Source: Pseudomonas frederiksbergensis
GTDB taxonomy: Bacteria > Pseudomonadota > Gammaproteobacteria > Pseudomonadales > Pseudomonadaceae
Direction of reading: 5' to 3'
DNA length: 64,000 bases
Assembly (NCBI RefSeq): GCF_001952935.1
Contig: NZ_CP018319.1
Span: 3,316,501-3,380,500, forward strand
A model generated the notes under the pieces. The model did no database searches. It had not been told where the DNA came from and saw nothing but the letters and a program-made list of their open reading frames with translations. The stretch's first letter is position 1. Each line of letters starts with the position of its first letter. Made by a program: the position numbers and the translations under genes. This document shows, piece after piece, positions 1 to 13,593 of the stretch.

Positions 1-456
1 CAGAATGTTGTTTTCCGCGAAGGCGCCGATGACCGAGGTCGGGATCAGATTCATCAGGAACTGGGAGGTGGTTTGCATGTGCTCACCGCGCTGGGCAATG
101 TCGCCCATGTCGGCAGCGGAAAGCTGATCCAGATGAATGTTCGCGCCGCTGCCGATACCGGTGGTGAAGGCGAACACCAGACCAATCACCAGCGCGATGG
201 TGGTCAGGATTTCGAAATAGATCACCGATTTCAGGCCGATGCGTCCGACCTTCTTCAAGTCGCCGGCACCGCTGATGCCGCTGACCACCACACAAAACAC
301 GATCAGACCGATGAGCATCTTGATCAGTTTGATGAAGCCATCGCCAAGCGGTTTGAGCTGAGCGGAGTATTCAGGAAGGGTCAGCCCGCAGACGATGCCG
401 AGCACCAGTCCGAGAACCACTTGGAGGAAGATTGAACGCGAGCACCATCTGAGCAT
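1..456 (-). CDS. Dicarboxylate/amino acid:cation symporter, N-terminal part (cut by window edge)
   Basis: Reading the minus strand from an ATG at 456 gives an open frame of 152 codons running off the left edge. It contains several hydrophobic helices and text typical of the DAACS (DctA/GltP) family, such as FLQVVLGLVLGIVCG near the N-terminus, the run ending LIVFCVVVSGI around residues 45-58, and TSVIGAFAENNIL just before the edge. Members import C4-dicarboxylates or glutamate/aspartate with H+ or Na+ across the inner membrane; the substrate cannot be told from this part. No strong ribosome site precedes the ATG, so the start is provisional. Two GntR-type operator-like sites lie upstream (526-534 and 611-619). 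Confidence 0.8.
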   Translation of the reverse strand, partial: MLRWCSRSIFLQVVLGLVLGIVCGLTLPEYSAQLKPLGDGFIKLIKMLIGLIVFCVVVSGISGAGDLKKVGRIGLKSVIYFEILTTIALVIGLVFAFTTGIGSGANIHLDQLSAADMGDIAQRGEHMQTTSQFLMNLIPTSVIGAFAENNIL

Positions 457-525
457 GGGAGGAATCCTGGTCGGTGTCCTGGCTGCCGTGCGCTAAGCGC
501 ATCAGATTCAGGACTTAATTATTGT

Positions 526-534
526 GGTCTTACC
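526..534. promoter_or_regulatory. GntR/FadR-type operator-like site 1
   Basis: The core GGTCTTACC sits in the context TGGTCTTACCGG, close to the TNGTNNNACNA pattern bound by FadR-subfamily GntR regulators such as PdhR and LldR. An identical core recurs at 611-619, 85 bp away, in the same spacer upstream of the symporter gene. Regulation is inferred. Confidence 0.4.
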
Positions 535-610
535 GGTATGTCCAGTGCAGGCGCAGTCTAGGCGCTGTTTTTGGGTGATCGCAAGCAAATTTTGAATGAT
601 TGGCATGACC

Positions 611-619
611 GGTCTTACC
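611..619. promoter_or_regulatory. GntR/FadR-type operator-like site 2
   Basis: Second copy of the GGTCTTACC core, in the context CCGGTCTTACCAGT. Repetition of the core in one 278-bp spacer is the main support. It lies between the symporter promoter region and the glyA terminator. Confidence 0.4.
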
Positions 620-680
620 AGTTGCGCGCAATGCCCCGACCTTGAGCCTTTTCGCGGTTGTAAAAAAATTGCGGACGAAA

Positions 681-710
681 AAAAAACCGGCCATCACTGG
701 CCGGTTTTTT
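681..710. terminator. Rho-independent terminator of glyA (A/T tracts on both sides)
   Basis: Stem ACCGGCCA / TGGCCGGT with loop TCAC, preceded by an A tract and followed by six T. It lies 25 bp past the glyA stop on the minus strand and could work in both directions. Confidence 0.85.
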
Positions 711-734
711 CATTGCTGCGGTTTAGCGGGCTGA

Positions 735-1988
735 TTAAGCGCCGTACACCGGCAGCTTCTTGCAGATAGCCTTGACCTTCTCACGAACGGCGTCGATCAC
801 CGCTTCGTTGTTCAGGTCCGCCAGGATGTCGCAGATCCAGCCGGCCAGTTCTTTGCACTCTGCTTCCTTGAAGCCACGAGTGGTCACAGCCGGAGTACCG
901 AAGCGCAGACCGGAGGTGACGAACGGGGAGCGTGGATCGTTTGGCACGGAGTTCTTGTTCACGGTGATGAACGCTTTGCCCAGAGCGGCGTCGGCGTCTT
1001 TACCGGAGATTTCCTGCTTGATCAGCGACAGCAGGAACAGGTGGTTCTGAGTACCGCCCGACACCACGTCGTAACCGCGCTCGATGAACACGCCGGCCAT
1101 GGCCTGGGCGTTTTTCACCACTTGTTGCTGGTAGGTCTTGAACTCAGGCTGCAGCGCTTCCTTGAAGCAGATCGCTTTGGCGGCGATCACGTGTTCCAGC
1201 GGGCCACCCTGGGCGCCCGGGAATACGGCGGAGTTCAGTTTCTTCTCGATGTCGGCGTTGGCGCGAGCCAGGATCAGGCCGCCACGTGGACCGCGCAGGG
1301 TCTTGTGCGTGGTGGTGGTCACGACGTCAGCGAAAGGCACCGGGTTCGGGTAGACGCCAGCGGCGACCAGACCGGCCACGTGGGCCATGTCGACGAACAG
1401 GTAAGCGCCAACCTTGTCAGCGATTTCGCGGAAACGCGGGAAGTCCAGAATCTGCGAGTAGGCAGAGAAACCGGCCACGATCATTTTCGGCTTGTGCTCA
1501 ACCGCCAGGCGCTCGACTTCGTCGTAGTCGATCAGGCCGTTGCCGTCGATACCGTACTGAACGGCGTTGTACAGCTTGCCGGAGGAGGAAACGCTGGCAC
1601 CGTGGGTCAGGTGACCGCCGTGCGCCAGGCTCATGCCCAGGATGGTGTCGCCCGCTTGCAGCAGAGCCAGGTAAACGGCGCTGTTGGCTTGCGAACCAGC
1701 GTGTGGCTGAACATTGGCGTAATCGGCGCCGAACAGTTCTTTTGCACGGTCGATGGCCAGTTGCTCGACCACGTCGACGAACTCGCAACCACCGTAGTAA
1801 CGCTTGCCCGGGTAGCCTTCGGCGTACTTGTTGGTCAGTACCGAGCCTTGAGCTTCCATCACCGCAGGGCTGGTGTAGTTTTCCGAAGCGATCAGCTCAA
1901 TGTGCTCTTCCTGGCGCTGAGCTTCTTGCTCCATGGCGGCAAAGAGATCGGCGTCGTACTTGGCAATAGTCAAATCACGGCTGAACAT
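735..1988 (-). CDS. glyA: Serine hydroxymethyltransferase
   Basis: The 417-residue product is full length for bacterial SHMT. This cytosolic PLP enzyme interconverts serine plus tetrahydrofolate with glycine plus 5,10-methylene-tetrahydrofolate, and so feeds one-carbon metabolism. The N-terminal motif [12 protein letters not shown] and the PLP-lysine segment [14 protein letters not shown] (lysine near residue 228) are intact, as is the C-terminal [15 protein letters not shown]. The ATG at 1988 has a GAGGA ribosome site. It lies beside morA, as glyA3 (PA4602) does in P. aeruginosa; Pseudomonas genomes often carry more than one glyA, so this may be one of several copies. A terminator follows at 681-710. 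Confidence 0.97.
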   Translation of the reverse strand: MFSRDLTIAKYDADLFAAMEQEAQRQEEHIELIASENYTSPAVMEAQGSVLTNKYAEGYPGKRYYGGCEFVDVVEQLAIDRAKELFGADYANVQPHAGSQANSAVYLALLQAGDTILGMSLAHGGHLTHGASVSSSGKLYNAVQYGIDGNGLIDYDEVERLAVEHKPKMIVAGFSAYSQILDFPRFREIADKVGAYLFVDMAHVAGLVAAGVYPNPVPFADVVTTTTHKTLRGPRGGLILARANADIEKKLNSAVFPGAQGGPLEHVIAAKAICFKEALQPEFKTYQQQVVKNAQAMAGVFIERGYDVVSGGTQNHLFLLSLIKQEISGKDADAALGKAFITVNKNSVPNDPRSPFVTSGLRFGTPAVTTRGFKEAECKELAGWICDILADLNNEAVIDAVREKVKAICKKLPVYGA

Positions 1989-2126
1989 GGCGGTCCTCAG
2001 GGATCGGGGCAGAAAAGGGGGGCATTCTAACCCAACCGCTTTTAGAAGGCATATGAAAGGACATCATGTCGCGGACAAGTGGGCTTCATGACGGGATCAG
2101 CGGTGATTGTGTCGGCAGGTGTTAGG

Positions 2127-2159
2127 TGATCGTTCCCACGCTCTGCGTGGGAACGATCA
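2127..2159. repeat. Short palindromic repeat, GTTCCCACGC family
   Basis: Perfect inverted repeat: TGATCGTTCCCACGC, a CTC-type centre, and GCGTGGGAACGATCA. It lies directly after the morA stop. The same arms bound the longer composite elements at 16173-16283 and 59608-59743, marking it as a dispersed REP-like family. Confidence 0.85.
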
Positions 2160-2162
2160 ATC

Positions 2163-5100
2163 TCAGTCGAGCATGAAGAGCGCATCATTGCTGAACTGCG
2201 CCTCAAACCGGTTCGCCGGCATCGGCCGGCCGAACAGATACCCCTGGACCTCGTCGCAACCATGCTCACGCAGAAAGTCGAGTTGCTCGTGGGTTTCCAC
2301 GCCCTCGGCTATCACCGCCAGATTGAGGCTGTGGGCCATGGCGATGATCGCGCGGGCAATCTGCGCATCCTGCTCACCCGACGGCAGGCCGTCGACGAAG
2401 GTGCGGTCGATTTTCAGCACGTCGATGGGGAACTGCTTGAGGTAGTTGAGCGATGAGTAACCGGTGCCGAAGTCGTCGACCGCGATGCTCAGGCCGAGGT
2501 TTTTCAGCCCGGCAAGAATCTGCATCGCTTCGCTGACTTCGCGCATCAGAATACTTTCGGTCAGTTCCAGCTCCAGGCACGCCGGCGGCAGGCCGGTTTC
2601 CTTGAGGATATTGGCGATTCGCGTGCCGAGCTGGCCGTCGGAGAATTGCCGGGCGGAAATGTTCACCGATACCTTCGGCACTCGGACCTTGGCCTGATGC
2701 CAGGTCTTGAGCTGACGGCAGGCCTCGCTGATCACCCAATCGCCGACATCCACCACCAGGCCGAGTTCTTCGAGCACCGGAATGAAGTCTCCCGGCGGCA
2801 CCAGACCGCGTCGCGGATGGCGCCAGCGCAGCAAGGCTTCGGCGCCGGTCAGGCGTTTGCCATCGCCGCTGAACTGCGGTTGGTAATACAGCACAAACTC
2901 GTCTTGCTCCAAGGCATGACGCAAGTCGCTTTCCAGCTCCAGACGCTCCAGGGCGCTGGCGTTCATGTCGGCCTGATAGAACTGGAAGTTGTTCTTGCCA
3001 CGCTCCTTGGCGTGATACATCGCGGTGTCGGCGTTTTTCATCAGCTGGCTGAGTTCGTTACCGTCCTGAGGGCTCAGGGCGATGCCGATACTGGCGGTGA
3101 CGAAGAACTCGCGGCCTTCAAGCACGAACGGTTTCACCAGGCTGGCGAGAATCTGTTCGGCCACATGAATCGCCCGGTTCAAGGCAGTTTCACGGTTGGC
3201 CCGCGGTTGCAGCAGCAAGGTGAATTCATCACCGCCCATGCGCGCCACGGTGTCGTCATCATCAACGCAGCCGAGCAGGCGCGTGGCCATTTCCTTGAGC
3301 ATGCGATCGCCGGCGGCGTGGCCCAGCGAGTCGTTGATCGGCTTGAAGCGGTCCAGGTCGAGGAACATCAGCACCACCCAGGACTTCTGCCGTTCGGCCG
3401 ATTGCAGCGCCGAGTGCAGGCGATCCTGGAACAGCGTGCGGTTGGGCAAGTGGGTCAGGGCGTCGTAATAGGCGAGGCGGTGAATCCGCTGCTCGCTGGC
3501 CTTGCGTTCGCTGATGTCACTGAAGAAACACACGTAGCTGGCCAGATCGCCTTCGTCATCCAGCACCGCCGTGATCCCGACCCAGGCCGGGTAATGCTCG
3601 CCATTGCGTCGTTTGAGCCAGACTTCGCCTTCCCACGTGCTGTGCTGATGCAGTTGCTTGAGCACATAACGCAGATGGGCTTCTTGCTGTTCGTCGACGG
3701 TCAGCATGTTCGGCAACTGGTCAAGCACCTGCTCCACCGCATAACCGCTGACACGGCTGAAGGCTTCGTTAGCCTGGACGATGTAACCGGCCGGGTCGGT
3801 GATCAGGATCGCAGACGTCGAGTGCTCAAATACGGTCGCAGCCATGCGCAGGTCTTTTTCGGCCCGGCGTTGCTGGCTGATGTCGCGACCGACGCCCAGC
3901 ACGCCTTCGAATGCACCGTGTTCATCCCAGACCAGCACCAGCCGCAGTTCGATCGGAATCTTGCGCCCGTCGGCCCGCAGGCAGTCGAACAAAAACAGTT
4001 GGGTCTGCATCTGGCTGCGCAACAGCGCCAGTTGCTCGGGTTTATTCAGTGCTTTGCTGACCCGGTCCATCAGGCTGTAAATGCCGGTCAGTTGTTGCGG
4101 GTTGGCGATGGTCGATTGCCAGCCGTTCTGGAAAATCCAGTCGGCGTCGTAGCCCAGCACGGCTTGCACCGACGGGCTGACGTAGTTGAGCGCCATCTTG
4201 CTGTCGGTTGAGAAAATCACGTCGCTGATGCTTTCGGCGAGCATCCGGTAGCGCTGCTCGCTGTCGCGCAGGGACTCACTGGCTTCAATCTGATCGGTGA
4301 TGTCCTTGGCCACGCCGATGATCCGCGTAACCTGATCGTGCTTGTCCCGCGCCAGTGCCTGTTCGCGGATATCGAAGCGCCGCCATTTACCGTCCCGGTG
4401 GCGGAAGCGCAGCTGGCATTGCATCAATTGCCTGTAACCGGTCTGCCGCTGGGTCTGGCGCGAGCGGTGGTAGAAGTCGGCATCTTCGGGGTTCAGCAGG
4501 ATCTCCCAGAAATACTCGCCCATCTGGTGCAGTTCGGTACGGTTGTATCCGAGCGTCTGGCCCAGGTGGTGGTTGCTGAAAATCATTCGCTGGCTGACCA
4601 CGTCCTGCACGTACAGATGATCCGGCACGGTGCGTACCACGTCGGACCAGAATCCTTCACGCTCTAGCAGCGACAGTTCGACGAGCTTGCGGCTGGTGAT
4701 GTCGGTGATGCTCAGGATCACCGCTTTGTAATCGTCCTGGTCTTCCGGCAGACGCAGGACCAGCCACAAGTGCTGGTCGCGGCCATTGGCGTCTTGCAAT
4801 TTGATTTCCAGCTCAAGCTGTTTCTGCCGGTTGAGCACCGCGTCGAGCACTTGATTGCCGATGGCGGTGCCGTCCTGCGGGTTACCGTCGATCAGCAGTT
4901 TCCAGGCTTGATCGCAGGTGTTGACGTTGAGCAGTTGCAGGGCGACCAGGTTGACTTCGGTGATGCGCAGTTCCTGCAGCACATGCTGGCGCTGTTGCGG
5001 TGCTTCGAGCCAGGCTTTCAGTTGTTCGCTGCTGTGCAGCTGAGCTTTGTCGAAAAAGCTTTTGACCCCTGACACGTCGAGTACACACAATGCGACGCCG

Positions 5101-6011
5101 GTGCCTTCGAAAATATCCTGGTAGCGTCGGCGGCCTTCGTGCACCTGGCGTTGGCGGCGGCGTATGTTCAGCAGAGCGATGAACGGCAGGAGCGAGAACG
5201 CCAGGCCCAGAAGACATTTGCCGATGAACGCCGGCAGCAGGTGTTCGATCACCCGTTGCCGGTCGAACAACCCGCGCAGTTGCCAGTCGCTGCTGCTCAG
5301 GGGCACGGTCAGCACGCTGTTGGTCAGCTCATCCGGTGTTATGACCGTCGGTGTGGCCGAGGGCTGCCCATCGTCGCGGCTGATGATCTGGTGATTGATG
5401 CGGTTTTCCACCAGCCATAGCGGACGAATACCGGTTTCGTTTTGTTTGGTCAGCGCTGAGAAAAATGTCGGCGTCAGGCGCAGAACCCAATAGCCGCGGG
5501 TGCTGCCGCTGGCTTGACGCAGCAGCAGATGCACCACCGAACCGTCATTGGCGTTGCTGAAATAATGGGCCTGGGCGTGACTGCGCCGGACCAGTTCGCT
5601 CAGGTAGTCGGCATCGTCGCTGGTGTCGGCACTGTCGGTGAGGACTTTCCCGGAAGGGCTGAGCAACGCAAGGCTGCGCAACTCGGGCAAGGATCTTTGC
5701 AGTTTGCGCAGCAGCGCCTGCTGTTCGTCGGCGCTTTGCGGCTGTTCGACGATCGGCAGCAGGTTGAGGGCGATCTGGGCGTTGAGCGCCATGTTCAGGC
5801 TGATTTGCGAGGCCAGATCGGCGGTGTAGTCGATGGTGTACTGACGCTGATGTTGTTGGGTGTCGCGCAACTGATCCAGCAACTGCCAGAACAAAAGCGC
5901 AAGCAACATCAGGGCGAGCGCCGCCAGCGCGCCCTTCAAGGACCCACGCAAGGGTGAGCCGGTCGCAGGATTGAGTGCGCTCACGGAAGAAGGTGGGGTG
6001 ACATTAGACAA
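2163..6011 (-). CDS. morA: MorA-type membrane-bound diguanylate cyclase/phosphodiesterase
   Basis: The 1282-residue protein has an N-terminal helix (about 28-46), a periplasmic region to about 260, a second helix (about 262-285), several PAS/PAC domains (about 290-830), GGDEF at 926-930 and EAL at 1058-1060. Both catalytic motifs look intact, including the downstream [10 protein letters not shown] and the lysine of DVLKID, so synthesis and hydrolysis of cyclic di-GMP are both possible. The allosteric I-site before GGDEF has valine where RxxD needs arginine. The start is a TTG at 6011 with AGGA seven bases upstream; the next in-frame candidate is a GTG nine codons in. In P. putida and P. aeruginosa MorA controls flagellar timing and biofilm formation, and it lies next to glyA there too. 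Confidence 0.85.
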   Translation of the reverse strand: MSNVTPPSSVSALNPATGSPLRGSLKGALAALALMLLALLFWQLLDQLRDTQQHQRQYTIDYTADLASQISLNMALNAQIALNLLPIVEQPQSADEQQALLRKLQRSLPELRSLALLSPSGKVLTDSADTSDDADYLSELVRRSHAQAHYFSNANDGSVVHLLLRQASGSTRGYWVLRLTPTFFSALTKQNETGIRPLWLVENRINHQIISRDDGQPSATPTVITPDELTNSVLTVPLSSSDWQLRGLFDRQRVIEHLLPAFIGKCLLGLAFSLLPFIALLNIRRRQRQVHEGRRRYQDIFEGTGVALCVLDVSGVKSFFDKAQLHSSEQLKAWLEAPQQRQHVLQELRITEVNLVALQLLNVNTCDQAWKLLIDGNPQDGTAIGNQVLDAVLNRQKQLELEIKLQDANGRDQHLWLVLRLPEDQDDYKAVILSITDITSRKLVELSLLEREGFWSDVVRTVPDHLYVQDVVSQRMIFSNHHLGQTLGYNRTELHQMGEYFWEILLNPEDADFYHRSRQTQRQTGYRQLMQCQLRFRHRDGKWRRFDIREQALARDKHDQVTRIIGVAKDITDQIEASESLRDSEQRYRMLAESISDVIFSTDSKMALNYVSPSVQAVLGYDADWIFQNGWQSTIANPQQLTGIYSLMDRVSKALNKPEQLALLRSQMQTQLFLFDCLRADGRKIPIELRLVLVWDEHGAFEGVLGVGRDISQQRRAEKDLRMAATVFEHSTSAILITDPAGYIVQANEAFSRVSGYAVEQVLDQLPNMLTVDEQQEAHLRYVLKQLHQHSTWEGEVWLKRRNGEHYPAWVGITAVLDDEGDLASYVCFFSDISERKASEQRIHRLAYYDALTHLPNRTLFQDRLHSALQSAERQKSWVVLMFLDLDRFKPINDSLGHAAGDRMLKEMATRLLGCVDDDDTVARMGGDEFTLLLQPRANRETALNRAIHVAEQILASLVKPFVLEGREFFVTASIGIALSPQDGNELSQLMKNADTAMYHAKERGKNNFQFYQADMNASALERLELESDLRHALEQDEFVLYYQPQFSGDGKRLTGAEALLRWRHPRRGLVPPGDFIPVLEELGLVVDVGDWVISEACRQLKTWHQAKVRVPKVSVNISARQFSDGQLGTRIANILKETGLPPACLELELTESILMREVSEAMQILAGLKNLGLSIAVDDFGTGYSSLNYLKQFPIDVLKIDRTFVDGLPSGEQDAQIARAIIAMAHSLNLAVIAEGVETHEQLDFLREHGCDEVQGYLFGRPMPANRFEAQFSNDALFMLD

Positions 6012-6296
6012 ACTGTAATCCTGCGGTTTGGCTGGACTGGCGCGACGTGCACTATAAGCCGGACGCCCGGAGGGCGGCTAGCATGCCCTGAGTTGTGGCA
6101 AAGTGCCAGTCCCGCTCGGCTGGACTGCCTTCCGTCAATCAGGTAGCTTTGCCGGTTACGCGGGAGCGTTCCAGCTCCTAGAATCAGGCTTTTTCAGCGC
6201 GCACGCATTGACGACTATCAATCGGACGACGCGCACGGCCTGGCCGGGCATCGCCCGCGCCCCAATCATTCATCGTTCACTGACCCTAGGTTCTCC

Positions 6297-7961
<1,665 letters not shown>

Positions 7962-7980
7962 TTTCAGGTGGGTTGCATGA

Positions 7981-8012
7981 AAAAGCGGAGCCTTCGGGGC
8001 TCCGTTTTTTTT
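7981..8012 (+). terminator. Rho-independent terminator of ettA
   Basis: Stem CGGAGCC / GGCTCCG with loop TTCGGG, followed by eight T, 20-50 bp after the ettA stop. Confidence 0.9.
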
Positions 8013-8039
8013 GTCTTTCAGATAGACCGAGGTGCGACA

Positions 8040-8132
8040 TTCGCGAGCAAGCCCGCTCCCACACTGGATTTTCAGTGGACTCTGGATGTGTGTTCACCGG
8101 AGATCAAATGTGGGAGCGGGCTTGCTCGCGAA
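8040..8132. repeat. REP doublet (REPIN), GGGAGCGGGCTTGCTCGCGAA family
   Basis: Two units in inverted orientation, TTCGCGAGCAAGCCCGCTCCC at 8040 and its reverse complement at 8111, separated by about 46 bp. The same unit occurs at 33726-33815 and 52620-52709. This is the usual form of a mobilised REP doublet in fluorescent pseudomonads. Confidence 0.9.
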
Positions 8133-8313
8133 GACGATCTCCAGGACGGTGCAATTCTCCCTTTGTGCATCCCCGTTCAGGTGCAAAAACAGACCAAAAC
8201 AGGATTAATTTATATCCTGTGCACCATTTAATTTCACAAATGCGACATCTCGCTCTGTTCCTGTGCGCGATTCGTTTGCTAAAGTCCGGCCCAATCTCTT
8301 CCAACGACAATAA

Positions 8314-10160
<1,847 letters not shown>

Positions 10161-10230
10161 GGTTTTCTCCCGTTATAGGGTTTGGGCCATGGTCGCAGGC
10201 TTTTAGTTTCGACAGATATCTGTCAGCGAC

Positions 10231-10587
10231 TTATTGCGAGCGAAAAGCACGAGCGGCGTCCTGGTCCTTCTGTTGCTGCCAGGCTTTGTCTCGGTCGTCC
10301 CAATGGTGGCTGCGATAATCCTCGCGGTCCTCGCTTTCGCGCATCGCCTGACACTGACGGAAGCCATCGCTCCAGCCCTCGGCGTACTGCTTGTCCTTGA
10401 GGTAACGCGGAACGTTTTTACGAAACTCTCCGGTGATTGCCCCCGCCGCTTGCCGGCCACTGCTGCAACCGTCATCGAAGCCATCGGCGAATGCCGGTGG
10501 ATAACCCTTGGCGATCAAATCTTCGTGGGTCGTCTGGCAACCCGCGATCAACATCAGCAAACCCACCACACCCACGCAACGCCACAT
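10231..10587 (-). CDS. Small lipoprotein of unknown function
   Basis: From the ATG at 10587 the product is 118 residues with a short signal sequence and lipobox LIAGC, so the mature protein starts at a lipidated cysteine near residue 16. The body is hydrophilic with repeated aromatic/charged segments (FADGFDDGC, YAEGWSDGF) that look like two copies of a G-Y/F-x-D-G motif. The C-terminal third is charged and probably helical. An upstream in-frame start at 10608 would add seven residues before the signal and is less likely. I do not recognise a family. Confidence 0.7.
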   Translation of the reverse strand: MWRCVGVVGLLMLIAGCQTTHEDLIAKGYPPAFADGFDDGCSSGRQAAGAITGEFRKNVPRYLKDKQYAEGWSDGFRQCQAMRESEDREDYRSHHWDDRDKAWQQQKDQDAARAFRSQ

Positions 10588-10665
10588 CTCAGACTCCCAG
10601 ACCGTCAACGGCCTATATGAGAAGTCTAGGAGTGGATTCGTGAGGCGTTTGTGAAAGGCCTGTGA

Positions 10666-10971
10666 TTAATCTGTTGGCGTTTTGGCCAGGCGCGCGTGTT
10701 CAGACAATTCCTGTTCGATGAACGCAGCGATCATGGCGCGGTAAACCTGCTCCGCTACCGCTGGGCTGGCGCCTGCGCCCTCAGCCAGTGCGCGAACTTT
10801 GGCGATGACCTGCTCGACCCGCGCCGGGGCTTTCACCGCGTCGGTGTCCTTCTTGAAACGAGCCGCCTGCGCCACGTAAGCGCCGCGCTCGGCCAGCAGG
10901 GTGACCATCTGACGGTCCAGTCGATCAATATTTTGGCGAACGTCTTCGAGGGAGTTGCAGGTAACGACCAT
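10666..10971 (-). CDS. Chorismate mutase, AroQ class (monofunctional)
   Basis: The 101-residue all-helical protein aligns in outline with AroQ-type mutases. It has an N-terminal helix with VRQNIDRLDRQ, then LLAERGAYV, the lysine pair in RFKKD, the arginine in APARVEQV and a terminal helix FIEQEL. These supply the arginines, lysine and glutamate/glutamine that bind chorismate for the Claisen rearrangement to prephenate. There is no signal peptide, so it is probably cytosolic, unlike the exported gamma class. It could instead have isochorismate-pyruvate lyase activity like PchB, but no salicylate genes are nearby. Ribosome site GGAG lies about 10 bases before the ATG. Confidence 0.85.
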   Translation of the reverse strand: MVVTCNSLEDVRQNIDRLDRQMVTLLAERGAYVAQAARFKKDTDAVKAPARVEQVIAKVRALAEGAGASPAVAEQVYRAMIAAFIEQELSEHARLAKTPTD

Positions 10972-11005
10972 GTTGTTCGAGCTCCATTTTTCTACGGGGG
11001 ACGGA

Positions 11006-12859
11006 TTAATAGTGATACCACTTCACCTCAAGCATCACTTCATTCTCGGGCGAAGCCAGGTGGCTGAATTCGCGCTGGGCACTCAGGCGTAAACCCAGGT
11101 TGCGCGACAATTCCCACTGCTGATTCAGACTCACGCTACGGCGCACTTCGCCGTTGGTGAAAAAGTCCCCCTTGGCTTCCAGGCTGAAGTTGCCCAGCGG
11201 GTTTTTCCATAGCACGCCGCTGTTGAAACCCGCCGCAGGGGCGATGAAGCCGGCAAAGTCGTTGTTGTGTTCAATGCGCACGGTGCCCAAAGCAAAGCCG
11301 AGCATGTCGTCGCCCAGTTGCCAGGTCCCGCCGCCACCGCCATTGACGTGGCTGACCAGGGTTTCGTCGTCATGCTTGCCCGGCACGCGCTCCAGGCCGC
11401 CAGTGACTTGCCACGAGAGCGGCTGCAGCAATTCATTGCGCGGGGTCAGGGAGCGGATGGTCGCCAGGTCAAATTGCTGCAACTGCCAGTGATTGCCCTC
11501 GTACTGGCGCAGTTTCATTTGCAGGATTTCGATCTGCGCGCCAAGGGGGAAACTTTCGGCGTTGTCGTTAAGGTCGTGATACGCCATGCGCAAGCCGTAC
11601 TCGCCAAACGCCTTGTCGCCTCGAGTGCCGATACCGGCCTGCCAGGTGCGCGATTCATGGCCATTTTCAGGCAGGCCAGGTTGCGGGATGTCCAGTTCCG
11701 GTGCCGGGTTCTGGTTGATCGCCCGCAGCAATTCGAAACTGCGCTGCGCCCGTTGTGAGTCGCGTTCCTGACCGTTGGCGCGGTAGCGCTCCAGGCGATA
11801 GGCGGCGTCGATGATCAATGCCTGGCGATCCTTGGGTTGAGCCTTGAACGCCGGTTCTTGCAACTGCTTCTGGTCGGCGCTGACTTTCAGCACCCACTCC
11901 TGTTCTTCATGGGTCAACGGTTCGGCGCGGCTCAGCAGTTCACGTTCGCGAGACGGTCGATACTGAATGGATTCCACCAGCCCGGCTTCTTTCACCGCTT
12001 TCACGGTGTCGGTAGGAATCGCGGTCAGCGGGAACAGTTCGGTCAATCGCAGGCTCGGGCGGGCCACTTGTAGCAGTTCGAGCAGGCGATACGAGCAGTT
12101 TTCATCGAAGAAAAAATAGTCGAACTGGATCTGCTTGAGCTCCCAGACGTGCTCGACCATGCGCTCGGTTTCTGCCTGGGTCAGATTGAGGCGGTATTCC
12201 CACAGATCGCGATTCTCCAGGCTGCGGTATTCCGAGAGTTTTTCCTGATAAGGCACCAGGGCAAACAGACCGGGATAGCCGCCCATCAAGCCTTTCCAGG
12301 CATACAGGATGCTGTTGTCCGAGCCTTCGATGTACGCGCCGAAGTTGATGGCATAACTGAGCAGGGCGGTTTGATCGCTCTGCACATTGGCCTGGTCGAT
12401 GCGCAGCAACGTGTGGCCGAACATCGATGACGGACTGTTCAGATACGCCGCCGGGAAAATCATCACCGCACTGTGGGGCGAGACATCCTTGAACCATTGC
12501 TTGAATTCGGTGCAGGGAGGCGTCGGCAGATCGGTCAGGTTGAGCTGTGCCTTGAGCCAGCGGGTACGGGCCGGGTAGACGCATTGCGCATGTTTTTCGC
12601 CCGCACTGGCCGGGGCGTACAGCGCTTGCACAGTGGCCGCCAGCTCGCGGTCAGGATGTTGATTGCCGTCGGCGGCGAGGAAGAATTTACTGTCGCTGAC
12701 ATAGCTGCGCCAGCCGCCGAGTTTGGCGGTTTCGTAGTGACCCAGGGAAATCCAGAAGGGATCATTGGCCAGTTGCTGCAAACGTTGATGGTCGATTTTG
12801 GGCGTGGCAGACAGCGGGGCGCAGACACAGAGCGCCAGCCAGGCAAGGCGTTTGAGCAT
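11006..12859 (-). CDS. DUF4105 (Lnb N-terminal domain) periplasmic/outer-membrane protein
   Basis: The 617-residue protein begins with a cleavable signal sequence ending near APLSA. The middle holds the conserved DUF4105 text SPSSMFGHTLLRID (about 150-163) and a later segment FFFDENCSYRLLELL (about 260-275), whose histidine and cysteine suggest a papain-like NlpC/P60-type active site. The C-terminal 200 residues are rich in alternating aromatic and polar residues (WQLQQFDL, LGLRLSAQREFSH) and end in WYHY, consistent with a beta-barrel anchor. The biochemical role is unknown. An upstream in-frame start adds only three residues. Confidence 0.8.
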   Translation of the reverse strand: MLKRLAWLALCVCAPLSATPKIDHQRLQQLANDPFWISLGHYETAKLGGWRSYVSDSKFFLAADGNQHPDRELAATVQALYAPASAGEKHAQCVYPARTRWLKAQLNLTDLPTPPCTEFKQWFKDVSPHSAVMIFPAAYLNSPSSMFGHTLLRIDQANVQSDQTALLSYAINFGAYIEGSDNSILYAWKGLMGGYPGLFALVPYQEKLSEYRSLENRDLWEYRLNLTQAETERMVEHVWELKQIQFDYFFFDENCSYRLLELLQVARPSLRLTELFPLTAIPTDTVKAVKEAGLVESIQYRPSRERELLSRAEPLTHEEQEWVLKVSADQKQLQEPAFKAQPKDRQALIIDAAYRLERYRANGQERDSQRAQRSFELLRAINQNPAPELDIPQPGLPENGHESRTWQAGIGTRGDKAFGEYGLRMAYHDLNDNAESFPLGAQIEILQMKLRQYEGNHWQLQQFDLATIRSLTPRNELLQPLSWQVTGGLERVPGKHDDETLVSHVNGGGGGTWQLGDDMLGFALGTVRIEHNNDFAGFIAPAAGFNSGVLWKNPLGNFSLEAKGDFFTNGEVRRSVSLNQQWELSRNLGLRLSAQREFSHLASPENEVMLEVKWYHY

Positions 12860-12921
12860 AGTGGGCAACTTAAGTCGGAAGAAACAAAGACCCGAAGGGG
12901 CAGGCCAAAAGGGCCAGGTTC

Positions 12922-12956
12922 AAAAAATAAAGCCCGCTCCCCGAAAGGAGCGGGCG
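12922..12956 (-). terminator. Rho-independent terminator after the DUF3015 gene
   Basis: Stem CCCGCTCC / GGAGCGGG with an A-rich flank on the left, which becomes the U tract when read on the minus strand, just after the stop at 12965. Confidence 0.85.
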
Positions 12957-12964
12957 GGTCGAGC

Positions 12965-13453
12965 TTAAGCTTGAGTGGCGTACTTGGCCAGACGCGGATC
13001 GCTCTTCAGAACGGCCAGGGTGTTGGTATGCACGTCGTCAGCGGTCACGTCAGCCTTGCTGAAGATCTGCTGGAAGTGCTCATGAGTGACGGCGGCGAAA
13101 TGCGCACGGTCTTCCGGCGCCACGCCCAGTACCACAGCGTAAGTGGTCAGCGCTTCGCCCTGACCTTTAGCCATGTCTTCGGACAGCTCGTTCATCATGC
13201 CATTCATGGCAATCCAGGATTTGCCGCCATAGGTCAGCGACGCATTGGTCGAGCAACCGTTGGTACCCGAGGTCATACCGAACGTTGCGTTGCCGGAAGT
13301 GCCGTTGGTGGTGGATGCCAGGAAGTGAGCCGGGGTGCCACGCTGACCTTCGAACAGCATGTTGCCCCAACCGCAATCCGGGCCGCCTGGCGCCTGAGCC
13401 ATGGCATTGAGGGATACAGCGGTGAAGAGAGTACCGAGAAGAATCCGTTTCAT
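12965..13453 (-). CDS. DUF3015 family periplasmic protein
   Basis: The 162-residue product has a signal peptide (MKRILLGTLFTAVSLNAMAQ) and a mature part starting with GGPDCGWGNMLFEGQ. That glycine- and cysteine-containing opening and the later TSGTNGCSTN are typical of DUF3015 proteins, which are common in Gammaproteobacteria and have no established function. Two cysteines in the mature part could form a disulfide in the periplasm. The gene has its own terminator and a 276-bp upstream spacer shared with the divergent asrA. Confidence 0.85.
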   Translation of the reverse strand: MKRILLGTLFTAVSLNAMAQAPGGPDCGWGNMLFEGQRGTPAHFLASTTNGTSGNATFGMTSGTNGCSTNASLTYGGKSWIAMNGMMNELSEDMAKGQGEALTTYAVVLGVAPEDRAHFAAVTHEHFQQIFSKADVTADDVHTNTLAVLKSDPRLAKYATQA

Positions 13454-13593
13454 AGCTTTGTTCTCTTTATGTGCATACCAATGGACAAGGGGTCTGGCCC
13501 AATCTGGCGCCAGTGGGCCGGTTATCGTTCCAGCCGCGCAGTTTGGAGTTTAGGCACGTTCCTGAGGTTCCGTTATTTTTTGCATAACATTCG

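Noticed and set aside
1989..2126. Glycine riboswitch before glyA, or TPP riboswitch before thiO
   Set aside because: The glyA leader shows no conserved riboswitch core, and the pilE-thiO gap is only 56 bp, too short for a TPP aptamer with an expression platform.
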